Assembly: GCA_937923945.1 (NCBI GenBank)
Contig: CALDWC010000155.1
Coordinates: 1-21,628, forward strand
DNA length: 21,628 nucleotides
Reading direction: 5' to 3'
Source: an uncultured Treponema sp.
GTDB lineage: Bacteria; Spirochaetota; Spirochaetia; Treponematales; Treponemataceae
The number at the start of each line of letters is the position of its first letter. The stretch's first letter is position 1. The notes beneath the pieces are model-generated. The model made no database searches. It saw only the letters and a list, made by a program, of their open reading frames with translations, and was not told where the DNA came from. Positions 15,329 to 21,558 of the stretch are shown piece by piece. A program made the position numbers and the translations under genes.

Positions 15329-15700
15329 ATATCGCGCCCTGCAACTAAATTGCTTGTTGGTCTTTATTTTTGAAGCAGTGTGAAATGTGAACTTTCGGTG
15401 AAGTTTTAAAATATGTCAACGCAAAATGTAAAGAAAAAAAACGATAACGATGATCGGAAGTTCACAGAGTGCTGAAATTCCGGCACTGTTAGTTTCGTAT
15501 TGTCATAAAACCCATAAAACTTTTCTGTCAAGGTAATAAAACCGCCTGTGCCGTTTAATTTTTATTCAAGCCGTAATACTGACTTGACCATTTTTTTGTT
15601 ACTATCTACAATGAATTCGACGAAGTTTATCGTGGCGGTTATCGACTCATACCGGTATATTCACATAAAATGAAGCAAAACTAAAAAGGCTAGCTAAATC
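15329..15700. other. 372-nt non-coding interruption between cbiE and cbiT
   Basis: No convincing gene on either strand. It contains an inverted repeat, TGTGAACTT (15386-15394) with AAGTTCACA (15458-15466), a small hairpin AGTGC...GCACT near 15468-15487, and at its end a promoter facing cbiT. The CbiE-proximal part has a weak CAAC/GTTG hairpin before a T-rich stretch that may terminate the first block. No cobalamin riboswitch core was found in it by eye. Confidence 0.6.
15584..15612 (+). promoter_or_regulatory. Promoter of cbiT-cbiF-cbiG
   Basis: TTGACC (15584-15589) and TACAAT (15607-15612) are 17 bp apart; predicted start near 15619 leaves an 80-nt leader before cbiT. It would make the second cbi block an independent transcription unit. 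Confidence 0.65.
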
Positions 15701-16276
15701 ATGGAAATACAAACTAAAATAAAAAAAACAATTATTCTTAAAGATGAAGACTATGAGCGCTCTGAAATCCCGATGACAAAGTTTCCGATTCGTGCGGAAA
15801 CTTTTTTCCGGTTGGCGGTTTCGGAAGGAGATGCTTTTTTGGACATCGGGTGTGGCACCGGTTCCATTGCCGTGCAGGCTGCCCTTTTCGGGGCGGAAGT
15901 TACCGGCATTGACCAAAAGCCGGAAGCGGTTGCATTAACGCAAAAAAATGCGGCAAAATACGGAGTTTCGCTTCGGCTAATTTGCGGTAGCGCCCCGTCG
16001 GATTTACCCGCTACGCAGTTCGATAAAATTTTTATCGGCGGAGCTTCGAAAGTGCTTCCCGAAACGATTGCATATGCGGCAACGCACTTGAAACCGAACG
16101 GCATTGTTGCAGCTAATTTTATTTTAACGTCCAGCTTTGAAACTTTTTTGCGAGAATTAAAACGGCAAAACTTTACCGATATTGAAGCGGGATTGCGGCA
16201 AACGGCAAATATGGCGGAGCATGGACTCTGGAAGGGTGAAAACCCGATTTATATTGTATCGGCACGGAGGGTGTGA
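15701..16276 (+). CDS. cbiT: Cobalt-precorrin-6B C15-methyltransferase (decarboxylating)
   Basis: Class I SAM methyltransferase that methylates C15 and decarboxylates the C12 acetate side chain. 191 residues. The SAM-binding motif DIGCGTGSI starts at residue 48, and the family's N-terminal signature IPMTKFPIRAE is at 23-33. The ribosome-binding site is poor (only AAGG-like bases upstream), but the family motif needs this N-terminus. The stop overlaps the next start (TGATG), so translation is coupled to cbiF. Confidence 0.94.
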   Translation: MEIQTKIKKTIILKDEDYERSEIPMTKFPIRAETFFRLAVSEGDAFLDIGCGTGSIAVQAALFGAEVTGIDQKPEAVALTQKNAAKYGVSLRLICGSAPSDLPATQFDKIFIGGASKVLPETIAYAATHLKPNGIVAANFILTSSFETFLRELKRQNFTDIEAGLRQTANMAEHGLWKGENPIYIVSARRV

Positions 16277-17031
16277 TGATTTATTTTGTCGGAGCAGGTC
16301 CCGGTGATCCCGATTTGATTACCGTGAAAGGGCGTGCATTGTTGGAAAAAGCGGATATGGTTATTTATGCCGGTTCGCTGGTTTCCGCCGAACAGTTGCG
16401 ATGGTGCAAAAAAAATTGCGAAATTTACAATTCGGCGAGTATGAACTTGGAAGAAGTGCAAGAAAAATTTCTCGAAGCGGAAGCGAAAGCATATTTGACG
16501 GTTCGTCTCCACACGGGCGACCCGACTATCTATGGGGCCATTCGCGAGCAAATTGATTTTTTGGAATCCCGCAATATTCACTACGAAGTAATTCCGGGTG
16601 TTAGCTCGTTTACCGCGGCAGCTTCGGTTATCGGAAAAGAATTTACACTACCGGAAGTTTCTCAAACGGTTATTTTAACGCGAGCAGCGGGGCGGACTCC
16701 CGTTCCGGAAACGGAAAACTTGCGGAGCTTGGCAGCTCACGGAGCGTCTATGGCAATTTTTCTTTCCGTCAAACAAATTGACGCGGTGGCGCGAGAGTTG
16801 GCGGCAGGCTACGGCAGAAGCGATGTTCCTTGCGCGGTTATTTATCGGGCAACGTGGCTCGATCAGGACGTTGTATTCGGCACCCTCGCCGATATTGCCG
16901 AAAAACTAAGCGATCGGGGCATTGAGCGGCAAGCGCAAATCCTCGTTGGGGATTTTTTAGGTGACCGGTATGGACGTTCCAAACTCTACGATCCGAGTTA
17001 TTCGCACGGGTTCCGAAAGGCGACAAAATGA
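16276..17031 (+). CDS. cbiF: Cobalt-precorrin-4 C11-methyltransferase
   Basis: Class III SAM-dependent methylase adding the C11 methyl group. 251 residues. GAGPGDPDLIT (6-16), HTGDPTIYG and VIPGVSSFTAAA are the expected SAM-pocket motifs; the C-terminal YDPSYSHGFR is typical of CbiF/CobM. A GTG codon directly upstream (16273) is in frame, but GGAGG at 16266-16270 is 5 nt from the ATG at 16276 and only 2 nt from the GTG, so the ATG is chosen. The stop overlaps the cbiG ATG (ATGA). Confidence 0.96.
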   Translation: MIYFVGAGPGDPDLITVKGRALLEKADMVIYAGSLVSAEQLRWCKKNCEIYNSASMNLEEVQEKFLEAEAKAYLTVRLHTGDPTIYGAIREQIDFLESRNIHYEVIPGVSSFTAAASVIGKEFTLPEVSQTVILTRAAGRTPVPETENLRSLAAHGASMAIFLSVKQIDAVARELAAGYGRSDVPCAVIYRATWLDQDVVFGTLADIAEKLSDRGIERQAQILVGDFLGDRYGRSKLYDPSYSHGFRKATK

Positions 17032-18011
17032 CCATTGCCGTGTATGCTTTCACCGATGCGGGGAGACAGGTGGCGGAAAAATTGTGTTCGCTTCCCGGAC
17101 ACACGGTATACAAATCGGAGCGGGCTGCTTTACCGAACGATTTTGCTTCAGCGGATGCGGTGATATTTGTGTGTGCAACCGGCATTGCGGTGCGGCTTAT
17201 CGCACCGTTGCTGCAAAGCAAGCGAAGTGATCCTGCTGTCATTGTAATTGACGACACCTGCCGCTTTACGATTTCACTCCTTTCCGGGCATTTAGGCGGC
17301 GCGAATCGGCTCACGGCGGAACTCGCCCATTTTTTGGAAAATACTCCGGTGATTACAACCGCCTCCGACAACCGCGGGCTGGAAGCCTTGGATGTGTTTG
17401 CGCTGCGGCAGGGACTGGTGATTGCCGATTTTATCCGCATGAAGCAGGTGATGACCGATATTGTTAACGGAAAGCGGGTCGGGTTTTACTCGGAAATCGA
17501 GGCGGAGCCGGCAGATATCCCTTTTATAAAATCGAACGCTTTTGCAAGGGACGATGTGAGCTCGTGGGTAGTTATCAGCGCTCGAAAGTTTGCAACCAAA
17601 AAGCCCTGCTGTTATTTAATCCCCAAATCGTTATACCTCGGTATCGGTTGTAAAAAAGGAACGTCGTTTGAAACGATTTGCGGGGCAGTTGAAGCAGCGT
17701 GCGAAAAAGCGGAAGTTGATCTTAGGGGAATTACTCAAATCGCCACGATAGAGCTGAAACGGGAGGAAGCGGGATTGCTGCGTGCGGCGGAACACTTTGC
17801 GGCGGAGTTTCGGGTATATGGCAACGACGAAGTAAATCAGGTGCTGATTGCCGACGACGATAAGTCGAACTTTGTGTACCGGACAGCGGGGGTTTATGCC
17901 GTGTCCGAGCCTTGTGCGCGGCTTTCGGGCGGGGAATTGGTACTTAAAAAATTTATTCAAAGCGGAGTAACCGTTTCCATCGCAGTGAATAACCGTAAAT
18001 CGCAACAATAA
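17028..18011 (+). CDS. cbiG: Cobalt-precorrin-5A hydrolase
   Basis: Opens the delta-lactone and releases the C20 carbon as acetaldehyde, a step exclusive to the anaerobic cobalamin route. 327 residues. The N-terminal domain carries FVCATGIAVRLIAPLL and LSGHLGGANRL, the central region is variable, and the C-terminal domain begins with YLGIGCKKGTSF and contains the TIELKREEAGLL segment, all standard for CbiG. Translationally coupled to cbiF. It ends the second cbi block; CbiH, which acts on the same intermediates, is absent from the window. Confidence 0.95.
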   Translation: MTIAVYAFTDAGRQVAEKLCSLPGHTVYKSERAALPNDFASADAVIFVCATGIAVRLIAPLLQSKRSDPAVIVIDDTCRFTISLLSGHLGGANRLTAELAHFLENTPVITTASDNRGLEALDVFALRQGLVIADFIRMKQVMTDIVNGKRVGFYSEIEAEPADIPFIKSNAFARDDVSSWVVISARKFATKKPCCYLIPKSLYLGIGCKKGTSFETICGAVEAACEKAEVDLRGITQIATIELKREEAGLLRAAEHFAAEFRVYGNDEVNQVLIADDDKSNFVYRTAGVYAVSEPCARLSGGELVLKKFIQSGVTVSIAVNNRKSQQ

Positions 18012-18116
18012 AAATTAAAACATCGTAAAAAAGCGCACGATTACGCACTAAATGTAAATCATTGCGGTTTTTTATAAAAAAGCACAAAAAAAGTTAAAAA
18101 AATCTTAAAAAAGTGC

Positions 18117-18144
18117 TTGACATTTTTTTTATTTTAATTATAAT
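18117..18144 (+). promoter_or_regulatory. Strong promoter for a candidate small RNA
   Basis: TTGACA (18117-18122) and TATAAT (18139-18144), both perfect consensus, 16-bp spacer. Four A-tracts at 18076-18081, 18086-18092, 18096-18102 and 18107-18112 are centred 10-10.5 bp apart, which predicts bent DNA or an UP-like element. No protein gene lies downstream on this strand before the terminator at 18180-18220. Confidence 0.8.
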
Positions 18145-18150
18145 GCAAAA

Positions 18151-18220
18151 CAACAGTAGAAAATGCACACTACCTAATCAGAGTTACTCGTTTCCTCCTT
18201 ATCGAGTAACTCTTTTTTTT
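18151..18220 (+). ncRNA. Candidate small RNA of about 70 nt with an anti-Shine-Dalgarno loop
   Basis: A consensus promoter and an intrinsic terminator enclose about 70 nt with no usable reading frame. The 5' half (to about 18179) looks unstructured; the 3' half is an 11-bp hairpin followed by eight T. The 12-nt loop (18191-18202) reads UUUCCUCCUUAU, complementary to a strong AAGGAGG ribosome-binding site. C-rich loops that pair with Shine-Dalgarno regions are known in several Gram-positive regulatory RNAs; the same action here is inference. I do not recognise it as a known RNA family. It could instead be only the cbiG terminator, but that would leave the promoter unexplained. Confidence 0.55.
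18180..18220 (+). terminator. Intrinsic terminator after the candidate small RNA
   Basis: AGAGTTACTCG (18180-18190) pairs perfectly with CGAGTAACTCT (18203-18213) and runs into eight consecutive T (18213-18220). It would also stop any read-through from cbiG. Confidence 0.9.
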
Positions 18221-18247
18221 GCACAAGGTTATTCACCGATTGTTTAT

Positions 18248-18289
18248 GGAAACGCTGATTAATTCAATCGAGAATTAATCAGCGTTTCC
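18248..18289. repeat. Perfect 42-nt palindromic repeat
   Basis: Arms of 18 nt, GGAAACGCTGATTAATTC and its exact complement, flank the loop AATCGA. It lies between the convergent ends of the cbiG/small-RNA unit and the cyclo-ligase gene, 10 nt from the latter's stop. The outer arms recur at 83-125 and the core recurs exactly at 21535-21558 and imperfectly at 7843-7869, so this is a dispersed family, REP- or MITE-like. Confidence 0.85.
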
Positions 18290-18298
18290 TTATAGCCT

Positions 18299-18958
18299 TC
18301 AAACAGTAATCACGTTATCCAATTTAAAATCGGTATCTTCTGTTGGAATATTGGCGAGCAACTGGAACGGATATGCCAGCCCGACAGCGGTAAAGGAAAT
18401 CGTCGGATTTTTCCGCTGCAAGTCGGTTAACTTTGCAAAAAAGCGGTCGTAAAAACCGCCGCCGCGTCCGAGCCTTGTACCGGTTGCGGTAAAAGCCCGA
18501 CCGGGCGTCAACACCAAAATCGGCGAGATATCTGCAAGAATTTCGATTTCACGGCGCTGCTCAGCTTCGGTTTGCGGCAAACAGGAACAGAGCGTTTTGC
18601 AGGTTTCGTCCGGCTCCAAAATACCGAAACTCGCACCGGTTGTGAGAATCTGCGCGCGTGAAAAATCAATTTCCCGAAAGATGAGTTCATTGCCGACTAC
18701 AACCGGCAATGCGATTTTTTTATCGGCGCTCCTTCCAAAAGCACGCAAAAGATTGAGGCAGGGAACTTCGTTCGGAAGCTCCGCATAGCCGAATGCCGAT
18801 CGGTACCGGTTGCAATCGGGGATAGTATCCAAAAGCGAGCGGCAATATTCAGGGCTTTTAAAACGCTCGTTGATTTGAGAGCGCAGTTCTTTTTGTTCTC
18901 GAAAACGTTGTGAAATGAGAGTGCGGATTTGTTTTTTTTGCATTTGTAATTCAGTCAT
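18299..18958 (-). CDS. fthC: 5-formyltetrahydrofolate cyclo-ligase
   Basis: ATP-dependent conversion of 5-formyl-THF to 5,10-methenyl-THF, returning a folate storage/inhibitory form to one-carbon metabolism. 219 residues, slightly long for the family. The hallmark GTRLGRGGGFYDRF is at 160-173 and ILTTGASFGILEPDE fits the substrate region. The ATG at 18958 is preferred over an in-frame TTG one codon upstream because AAGGAG (18971-18966) is 7 nt from it. Its promoter is back to back with that of infC. A perfect palindrome lies 10 nt past the stop. Confidence 0.94.
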   Translation of the reverse strand: MTELQMQKKQIRTLISQRFREQKELRSQINERFKSPEYCRSLLDTIPDCNRYRSAFGYAELPNEVPCLNLLRAFGRSADKKIALPVVVGNELIFREIDFSRAQILTTGASFGILEPDETCKTLCSCLPQTEAEQRREIEILADISPILVLTPGRAFTATGTRLGRGGGFYDRFFAKLTDLQRKNPTISFTAVGLAYPFQLLANIPTEDTDFKLDNVITV

Positions 18959-19000
18959 CAATTTTCTCCTTGCGAATTGCAGAATCTAAATCGTGATGAG

Positions 19001-19009
19001 ATTATACCA
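19001..19009 (-). promoter_or_regulatory. Extended -10 promoter of the cyclo-ligase gene
   Basis: On the minus strand TGGTATAAT (19009-19001) is an extended -10 (TGn plus TATAAT) with no good -35 at 16-18 bp. Predicted start is near 18994, giving a leader of about 36 nt. It diverges from the infC promoter 25 bp away. Confidence 0.6.
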
Positions 19010-19033
19010 AATTATGTAAAAAATTTTTATCAC

Positions 19034-19061
19034 TTGACAAAATTAAAAAAAAATGTATAAT
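19034..19061 (+). promoter_or_regulatory. Promoter of the infC operon
   Basis: TTGACA (19034-19039) and TATAAT (19056-19061), both consensus, with a 16-bp A-rich spacer. Predicted start near 19068 leaves a leader of only about 40 nt, too short for the structured L20-leader RNAs known upstream of infC in Firmicutes. Confidence 0.8.
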
Positions 19062-19107
19062 GATAAAATACTTTTATTATATACTACTTTTGTAGCAGGG
19101 AGGATTA

Positions 19108-19632
19108 TTGGCGGGAAATAAAGATCTGCGAATAAATGAAAGAATTCGCATTAGGGAAGTTCGACTGATAACTGATAATGGTGAACAACTGGGGATTGTT
19201 CCGACAGTCGAAGCATTGGCACGGGCGCGGGATGCGGGACTTGATTTAGTTGAAGTTTCGCCGAATGCAAATCCGCCTGTGTGCAAGATTATTGATTATG
19301 GCAAATATAAATTCCAAATGGAAAAAAAGGCGCGAGACTCGAAAAAAGCACAAAAAAACATGGAGTTGAAGCCGATTACCATGTCTCCCGTTATCGGGGA
19401 ACATGATTTGGATGTTAAAGTTAAACAGATTCAGCGTTTGCTTCTCGCTGGTAACAAAGTAAAAGTGGTAATCCGTTTTAGGGGACGGCTTATGACACAC
19501 ACCGAGTTAGGAAAAGATGTATTGGATCGCATTCTTGAAAAATTAGGCCCGGAAGATTACACGATTGAAAAGGGTGCGGTCATGGAAGGCAGGCTCATGT
19601 CGATGACGCTTGCACCGAAAAGCAAAAAATAG
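19108..19632 (+). CDS. infC: Translation initiation factor IF-3
   Basis: Binds the 30S subunit, keeps it dissociated from 50S and monitors start-codon choice. 174 residues. The N-domain segment LRINERIRIREVRLITDNGE, the LDLVEVSPNANPPVCKIIDY signature, the basic linker and the C-domain IRFRGR motif are all present. The start is TTG at 19108, since no in-frame ATG occurs until within the conserved region and the product must begin before LRINE; GGAGG at 19099-19103 is 4 nt upstream. A non-AUG start is a known trait of infC, tied to autoregulation. First gene of infC-rpmI-rplT. Confidence 0.96.
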   Translation: MAGNKDLRINERIRIREVRLITDNGEQLGIVPTVEALARARDAGLDLVEVSPNANPPVCKIIDYGKYKFQMEKKARDSKKAQKNMELKPITMSPVIGEHDLDVKVKQIQRLLLAGNKVKVVIRFRGRLMTHTELGKDVLDRILEKLGPEDYTIEKGAVMEGRLMSMTLAPKSKK

Positions 19633-19648
19633 TGAAGGAGTTTTTTGT

Positions 19649-19849
19649 ATGGGAAAAATGAAATCAAAAAGTGCCGCACAAAAGCGTTTTAAGCTGACTG
19701 CAACAGGCAAAGTAAAGTATAAGAAGATGAATAAAGGTCATATTATGACCAAAAAATCTCCGAAACGCGTGCGAAATCTGCGTGCACCGGGATATATTTC
19801 CGAGCATGATGCGAAAAAAATTCGACGAGATTTACTGCCGTACGCATAG
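19649..19849 (+). CDS. rpmI: 50S ribosomal protein L35
   Basis: 66 residues, very basic, with the L35 pattern KMKSKSAAQKRFKLTATGK and a C-terminal KKIRRDLLPYA. GAAGGAG lies 9 nt before the ATG at 19649; a longer in-frame start at 19610 lies inside infC and would add residues foreign to the family. It is 16 nt after infC and 63 nt before rplT, the conserved order in bacteria. Confidence 0.96.
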   Translation: MGKMKSKSAAQKRFKLTATGKVKYKKMNKGHIMTKKSPKRVRNLRAPGYISEHDAKKIRRDLLPYA

Positions 19850-19912
19850 TTTTTTCGGTGTTCTGAACTTTGTGTTTAGATAACCGCTATTTTAATTTAT
19901 GAGGAGTTTACC

Positions 19913-20272
19913 ATGTCAAGAGTTACTAATGGATCGGGGCGTACCGATAAACGAAAAAAAATATTGAAACGTGCAAGCGGCTTTCGCGGGCGACGGAGCA
20001 CCAACTACAAAGCGGCAAAAGATGCCGTTCGTAAATCATTGCGCTATTCGTATGTCGGACGCAAGGATAAAAAGGGAACGATGCGTCGCTTGTGGATTAG
20101 CCGCATCAATGCTGCTGTCCGTGCTGAAGGTATGTCATATTCATGTTTTATCAACGGTGTACAAAAAGCGGGGATTACATTGAATCGCAAAGCTCTTTCA
20201 AACCTCGCGATTGAAGATCCGGAAGCTTTCAAGGCTGTTGTGGAAGCTTCAAAAAAAGCAATCGGAGTGTAA
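19913..20272 (+). CDS. rplT: 50S ribosomal protein L20
   Basis: 119 residues, the usual length. L20 binds 23S rRNA early in 50S assembly and in other bacteria also represses its own operon. The N-terminus RVTNGSGRTDKRKKILKRAS is somewhat different from the common RVKRG opening, but GFRGRRSTNYKAAKDAVRKS and the C-terminal globular part (LWISRINAAVR, MSYSCFINGVQKAGI) are typical. GAGGAG precedes the ATG. The 63-nt rpmI-rplT spacer shows no obvious regulatory fold by eye. Confidence 0.96.
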   Translation: MSRVTNGSGRTDKRKKILKRASGFRGRRSTNYKAAKDAVRKSLRYSYVGRKDKKGTMRRLWISRINAAVRAEGMSYSCFINGVQKAGITLNRKALSNLAIEDPEAFKAVVEASKKAIGV

Positions 20273-20278
20273 AGAAAA

Positions 20279-20659
20279 ATGCTGAGTCTTGAGCAAGTAA
20301 AAATTCTTGAAAAAAAAGTTGAGCATGCAATCGGTATCATTAAACGGCTCAACAGCGAGTGCGATGCGCTGAAATTGCAGCTGATTGAAAAAGATGAGCG
20401 AATTTCCGAACTGGAAAATATGGTAATTTCTTTTAAGGATGACCAAACGAAAATTGAGACCGGAATTAAAAATACGCTGAACTTGCTCAACTCACTTGAA
20501 GACTTAGCGACAACGCCGTCGAAGACGGAAACCAAACAAGCGGAAACCGCTTCGACGCACGCTGCCGCACAGGAAAATCAAAAGCAAAAGGATTTGGCGC
20601 AAATCTTGGGAAAACCGGCTACGGTGCCGCAAAACTCATCACAGCCTGATATTTTTTAA
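20279..20659 (+). CDS. ZapB-like coiled-coil protein
   Basis: 126 residues. Residues 1-60 are a continuous heptad-rich coiled coil (LEQVKILEKKVEHAIGIIKR, then LKLQLIEKDERISELENM); the C-terminal half is a low-complexity Thr/Ala/Gln/Lys tail ending in SQPDIF. The coiled coil and the position directly before zapA suggest a ZapB-type division partner that bundles the Z-ring, but sequence signatures for ZapB are weak and it is longer than the 80-residue enterobacterial protein. It begins 6 nt after rplT and so is probably co-transcribed and coupled with ribosomal protein synthesis. Confidence 0.7.
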   Translation: MLSLEQVKILEKKVEHAIGIIKRLNSECDALKLQLIEKDERISELENMVISFKDDQTKIETGIKNTLNLLNSLEDLATTPSKTETKQAETASTHAAAQENQKQKDLAQILGKPATVPQNSSQPDIF

Positions 20660-20669
20660 GCTTTGAATA

Positions 20670-20999
20670 ATGAAGTCAGGAAAACTTGATATAAATCTGC
20701 TCGGAGCTTCTTTTTCAATTCAAGCAAATGAAACCGATGAATATTTGCAATCGGTGTATGACTATTATGTAAACTGTGTACATCAAGTGGAACAGACGGT
20801 CGGTCCCACGTTGGATCCGCTCAAAACGGCGATTGTCGCAGGTATTTTGCTCTCCGATGAGTTGAAAAAAGAGCGTTCATACGTGCAGCAGTTAACGCCC
20901 AACGAACAGGAGGCATATCAAATTATCGCCCGCACCAAAAAACTCATTGAAAAACTTGATGACATTGACGGTATTGTAAAAGATGATGATTTGGGTTGA
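20670..20999 (+). CDS. zapA: Cell division protein ZapA family
   Basis: 109 residues, the family size. The N-terminal domain begins LDINLLGASFSIQANETDEYLQ, matching the ZapA pattern of a short beta strand, a glycine turn, xxIxA/Sxx and EYLxxV; it continues into a long helix with LDPLKTAIVAGILLSDELKKE and a C-terminal coiled segment. ZapA binds FtsZ and cross-links protofilaments at mid-cell. Preceded by a ZapB-like coiled-coil protein (10-nt gap) and overlapping the next gene by 17 nt. No clear Shine-Dalgarno, consistent with translational coupling. Confidence 0.85.
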   Translation: MKSGKLDINLLGASFSIQANETDEYLQSVYDYYVNCVHQVEQTVGPTLDPLKTAIVAGILLSDELKKERSYVQQLTPNEQEAYQIIARTKKLIEKLDDIDGIVKDDDLG

Positions 21000-21429
21000 T
21001 GCCGATTCCTGTCCGAAACAGGTTCGAACGATTGTAGAGCGGGCAGCAAATAAACGAAAAATCGCTTGCGTTTTTGTTGCAAATCGTCCTATTCCGGTTA
21101 CTCCGACCGCGTATGTGCAGAGTGTGCAAACGGAAGATACCGACCAAGCCGCGGATAATTACATTTGTGAGCATGCGCAAAAAAACGACCTTGTCATCAC
21201 GCGCGACATACCGTTTGCAAAAAAATTGGTCGATGCGGGAATCACCGTCATCAACGACCGCGGCAGAGAATTTACTGCCAATGATATAAACACGATTCTT
21301 TCGGAACGCAATTTTATGTATGAACTTGCAGCGGCAGGACTAACTCCGGAAAAGACGAGTTCGTTCAGCAAAAAAGACGGTCAAAAATTTGCGGCGAACT
21401 TTGACCGTATCCTCAACGGAAAAAACTAA
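20983..21429 (+). CDS. YaiI/YqxD (DUF188) family protein
   Basis: 148 residues. The opening WVDADSCPKQVR (residues 4-15), the VITRDIPFAKKLVDAG segment and the GREFTANDIN segment are diagnostic of the DUF188 family, a PIN-like fold with conserved acidic residues whose function is not established (a nuclease role is often guessed). The start overlaps zapA; ATG at 20986 is an equally possible initiator one codon later. Last gene of the infC operon as seen here; no T-rich terminator follows within the window. Confidence 0.92.
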   Translation: MMIWVDADSCPKQVRTIVERAANKRKIACVFVANRPIPVTPTAYVQSVQTEDTDQAADNYICEHAQKNDLVITRDIPFAKKLVDAGITVINDRGREFTANDINTILSERNFMYELAAAGLTPEKTSSFSKKDGQKFAANFDRILNGKN

Positions 21430-21467
21430 TGCATAAACCGAGATATATCACAGCGATACTGAGTTTC

Positions 21468-21532
21468 TTGGTATAGTCTTTGTGTCATCTGATATTTCAT
21501 ACTTCTACTTTATCATATTTCACCAAAGGAGG
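21468..21532 (+). promoter_or_regulatory. Promoter and Shine-Dalgarno without a following gene
   Basis: TTGGTATAGT (21468-21477) is an extended -10; about 50 nt later AAAGGAGG (21525-21532) is a near-perfect ribosome-binding site. The bases after it are the dispersed repeat, in which no ATG, GTG or TTG occurs at usable spacing (only a CTG followed by seven codons and a stop). The layout suggests a gene start displaced by repeat insertion, or an unusual leader for a gene beyond the window. Confidence 0.45.
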
Positions 21533-21534
21533 CA

Positions 21535-21558
21535 CTGATTAATTCAATCGAGAATTAA
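21535..21558. repeat. Core of the palindromic repeat family, right arm lost
   Basis: 24 nt identical to 18254-18277 of the perfect palindrome (CTGATTAATTCAATCGAGAATTAA by position), but the outer left arm has diverged and the right arm is replaced by a different inverted repeat starting at 21559. Confidence 0.8.

Noticed and set aside
15415..15480. 20-codon frame starting MSTQNVKKK in the same spacer
   Set aside because: No Shine-Dalgarno, low-complexity Lys/Asn/Asp composition from A-rich DNA, and nothing to suggest translation.
15470..15490. CCGGCACTG in the cbiE-cbiT spacer as part of a cobalamin riboswitch
   Set aside because: It only faintly recalls the B12-box GCCACTG; the surrounding conserved helices and the rest of the box are not visible, and the motif sits inside a simple small hairpin.
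15611..15673. 20-codon frame MNSTKFIV... before cbiT as a leader peptide
   Set aside because: Its ATG lies within the -10 box of the cbiT promoter, so it is not on the predicted transcript, and it has no ribosome-binding site.
18191..18202. Minus-strand reading of the small-RNA loop as a Shine-Dalgarno for a gene
   Set aside because: AAGGAGG is present on minus, but no ATG, GTG or TTG follows at usable spacing with an open frame, and the T-run fits only plus-strand termination.
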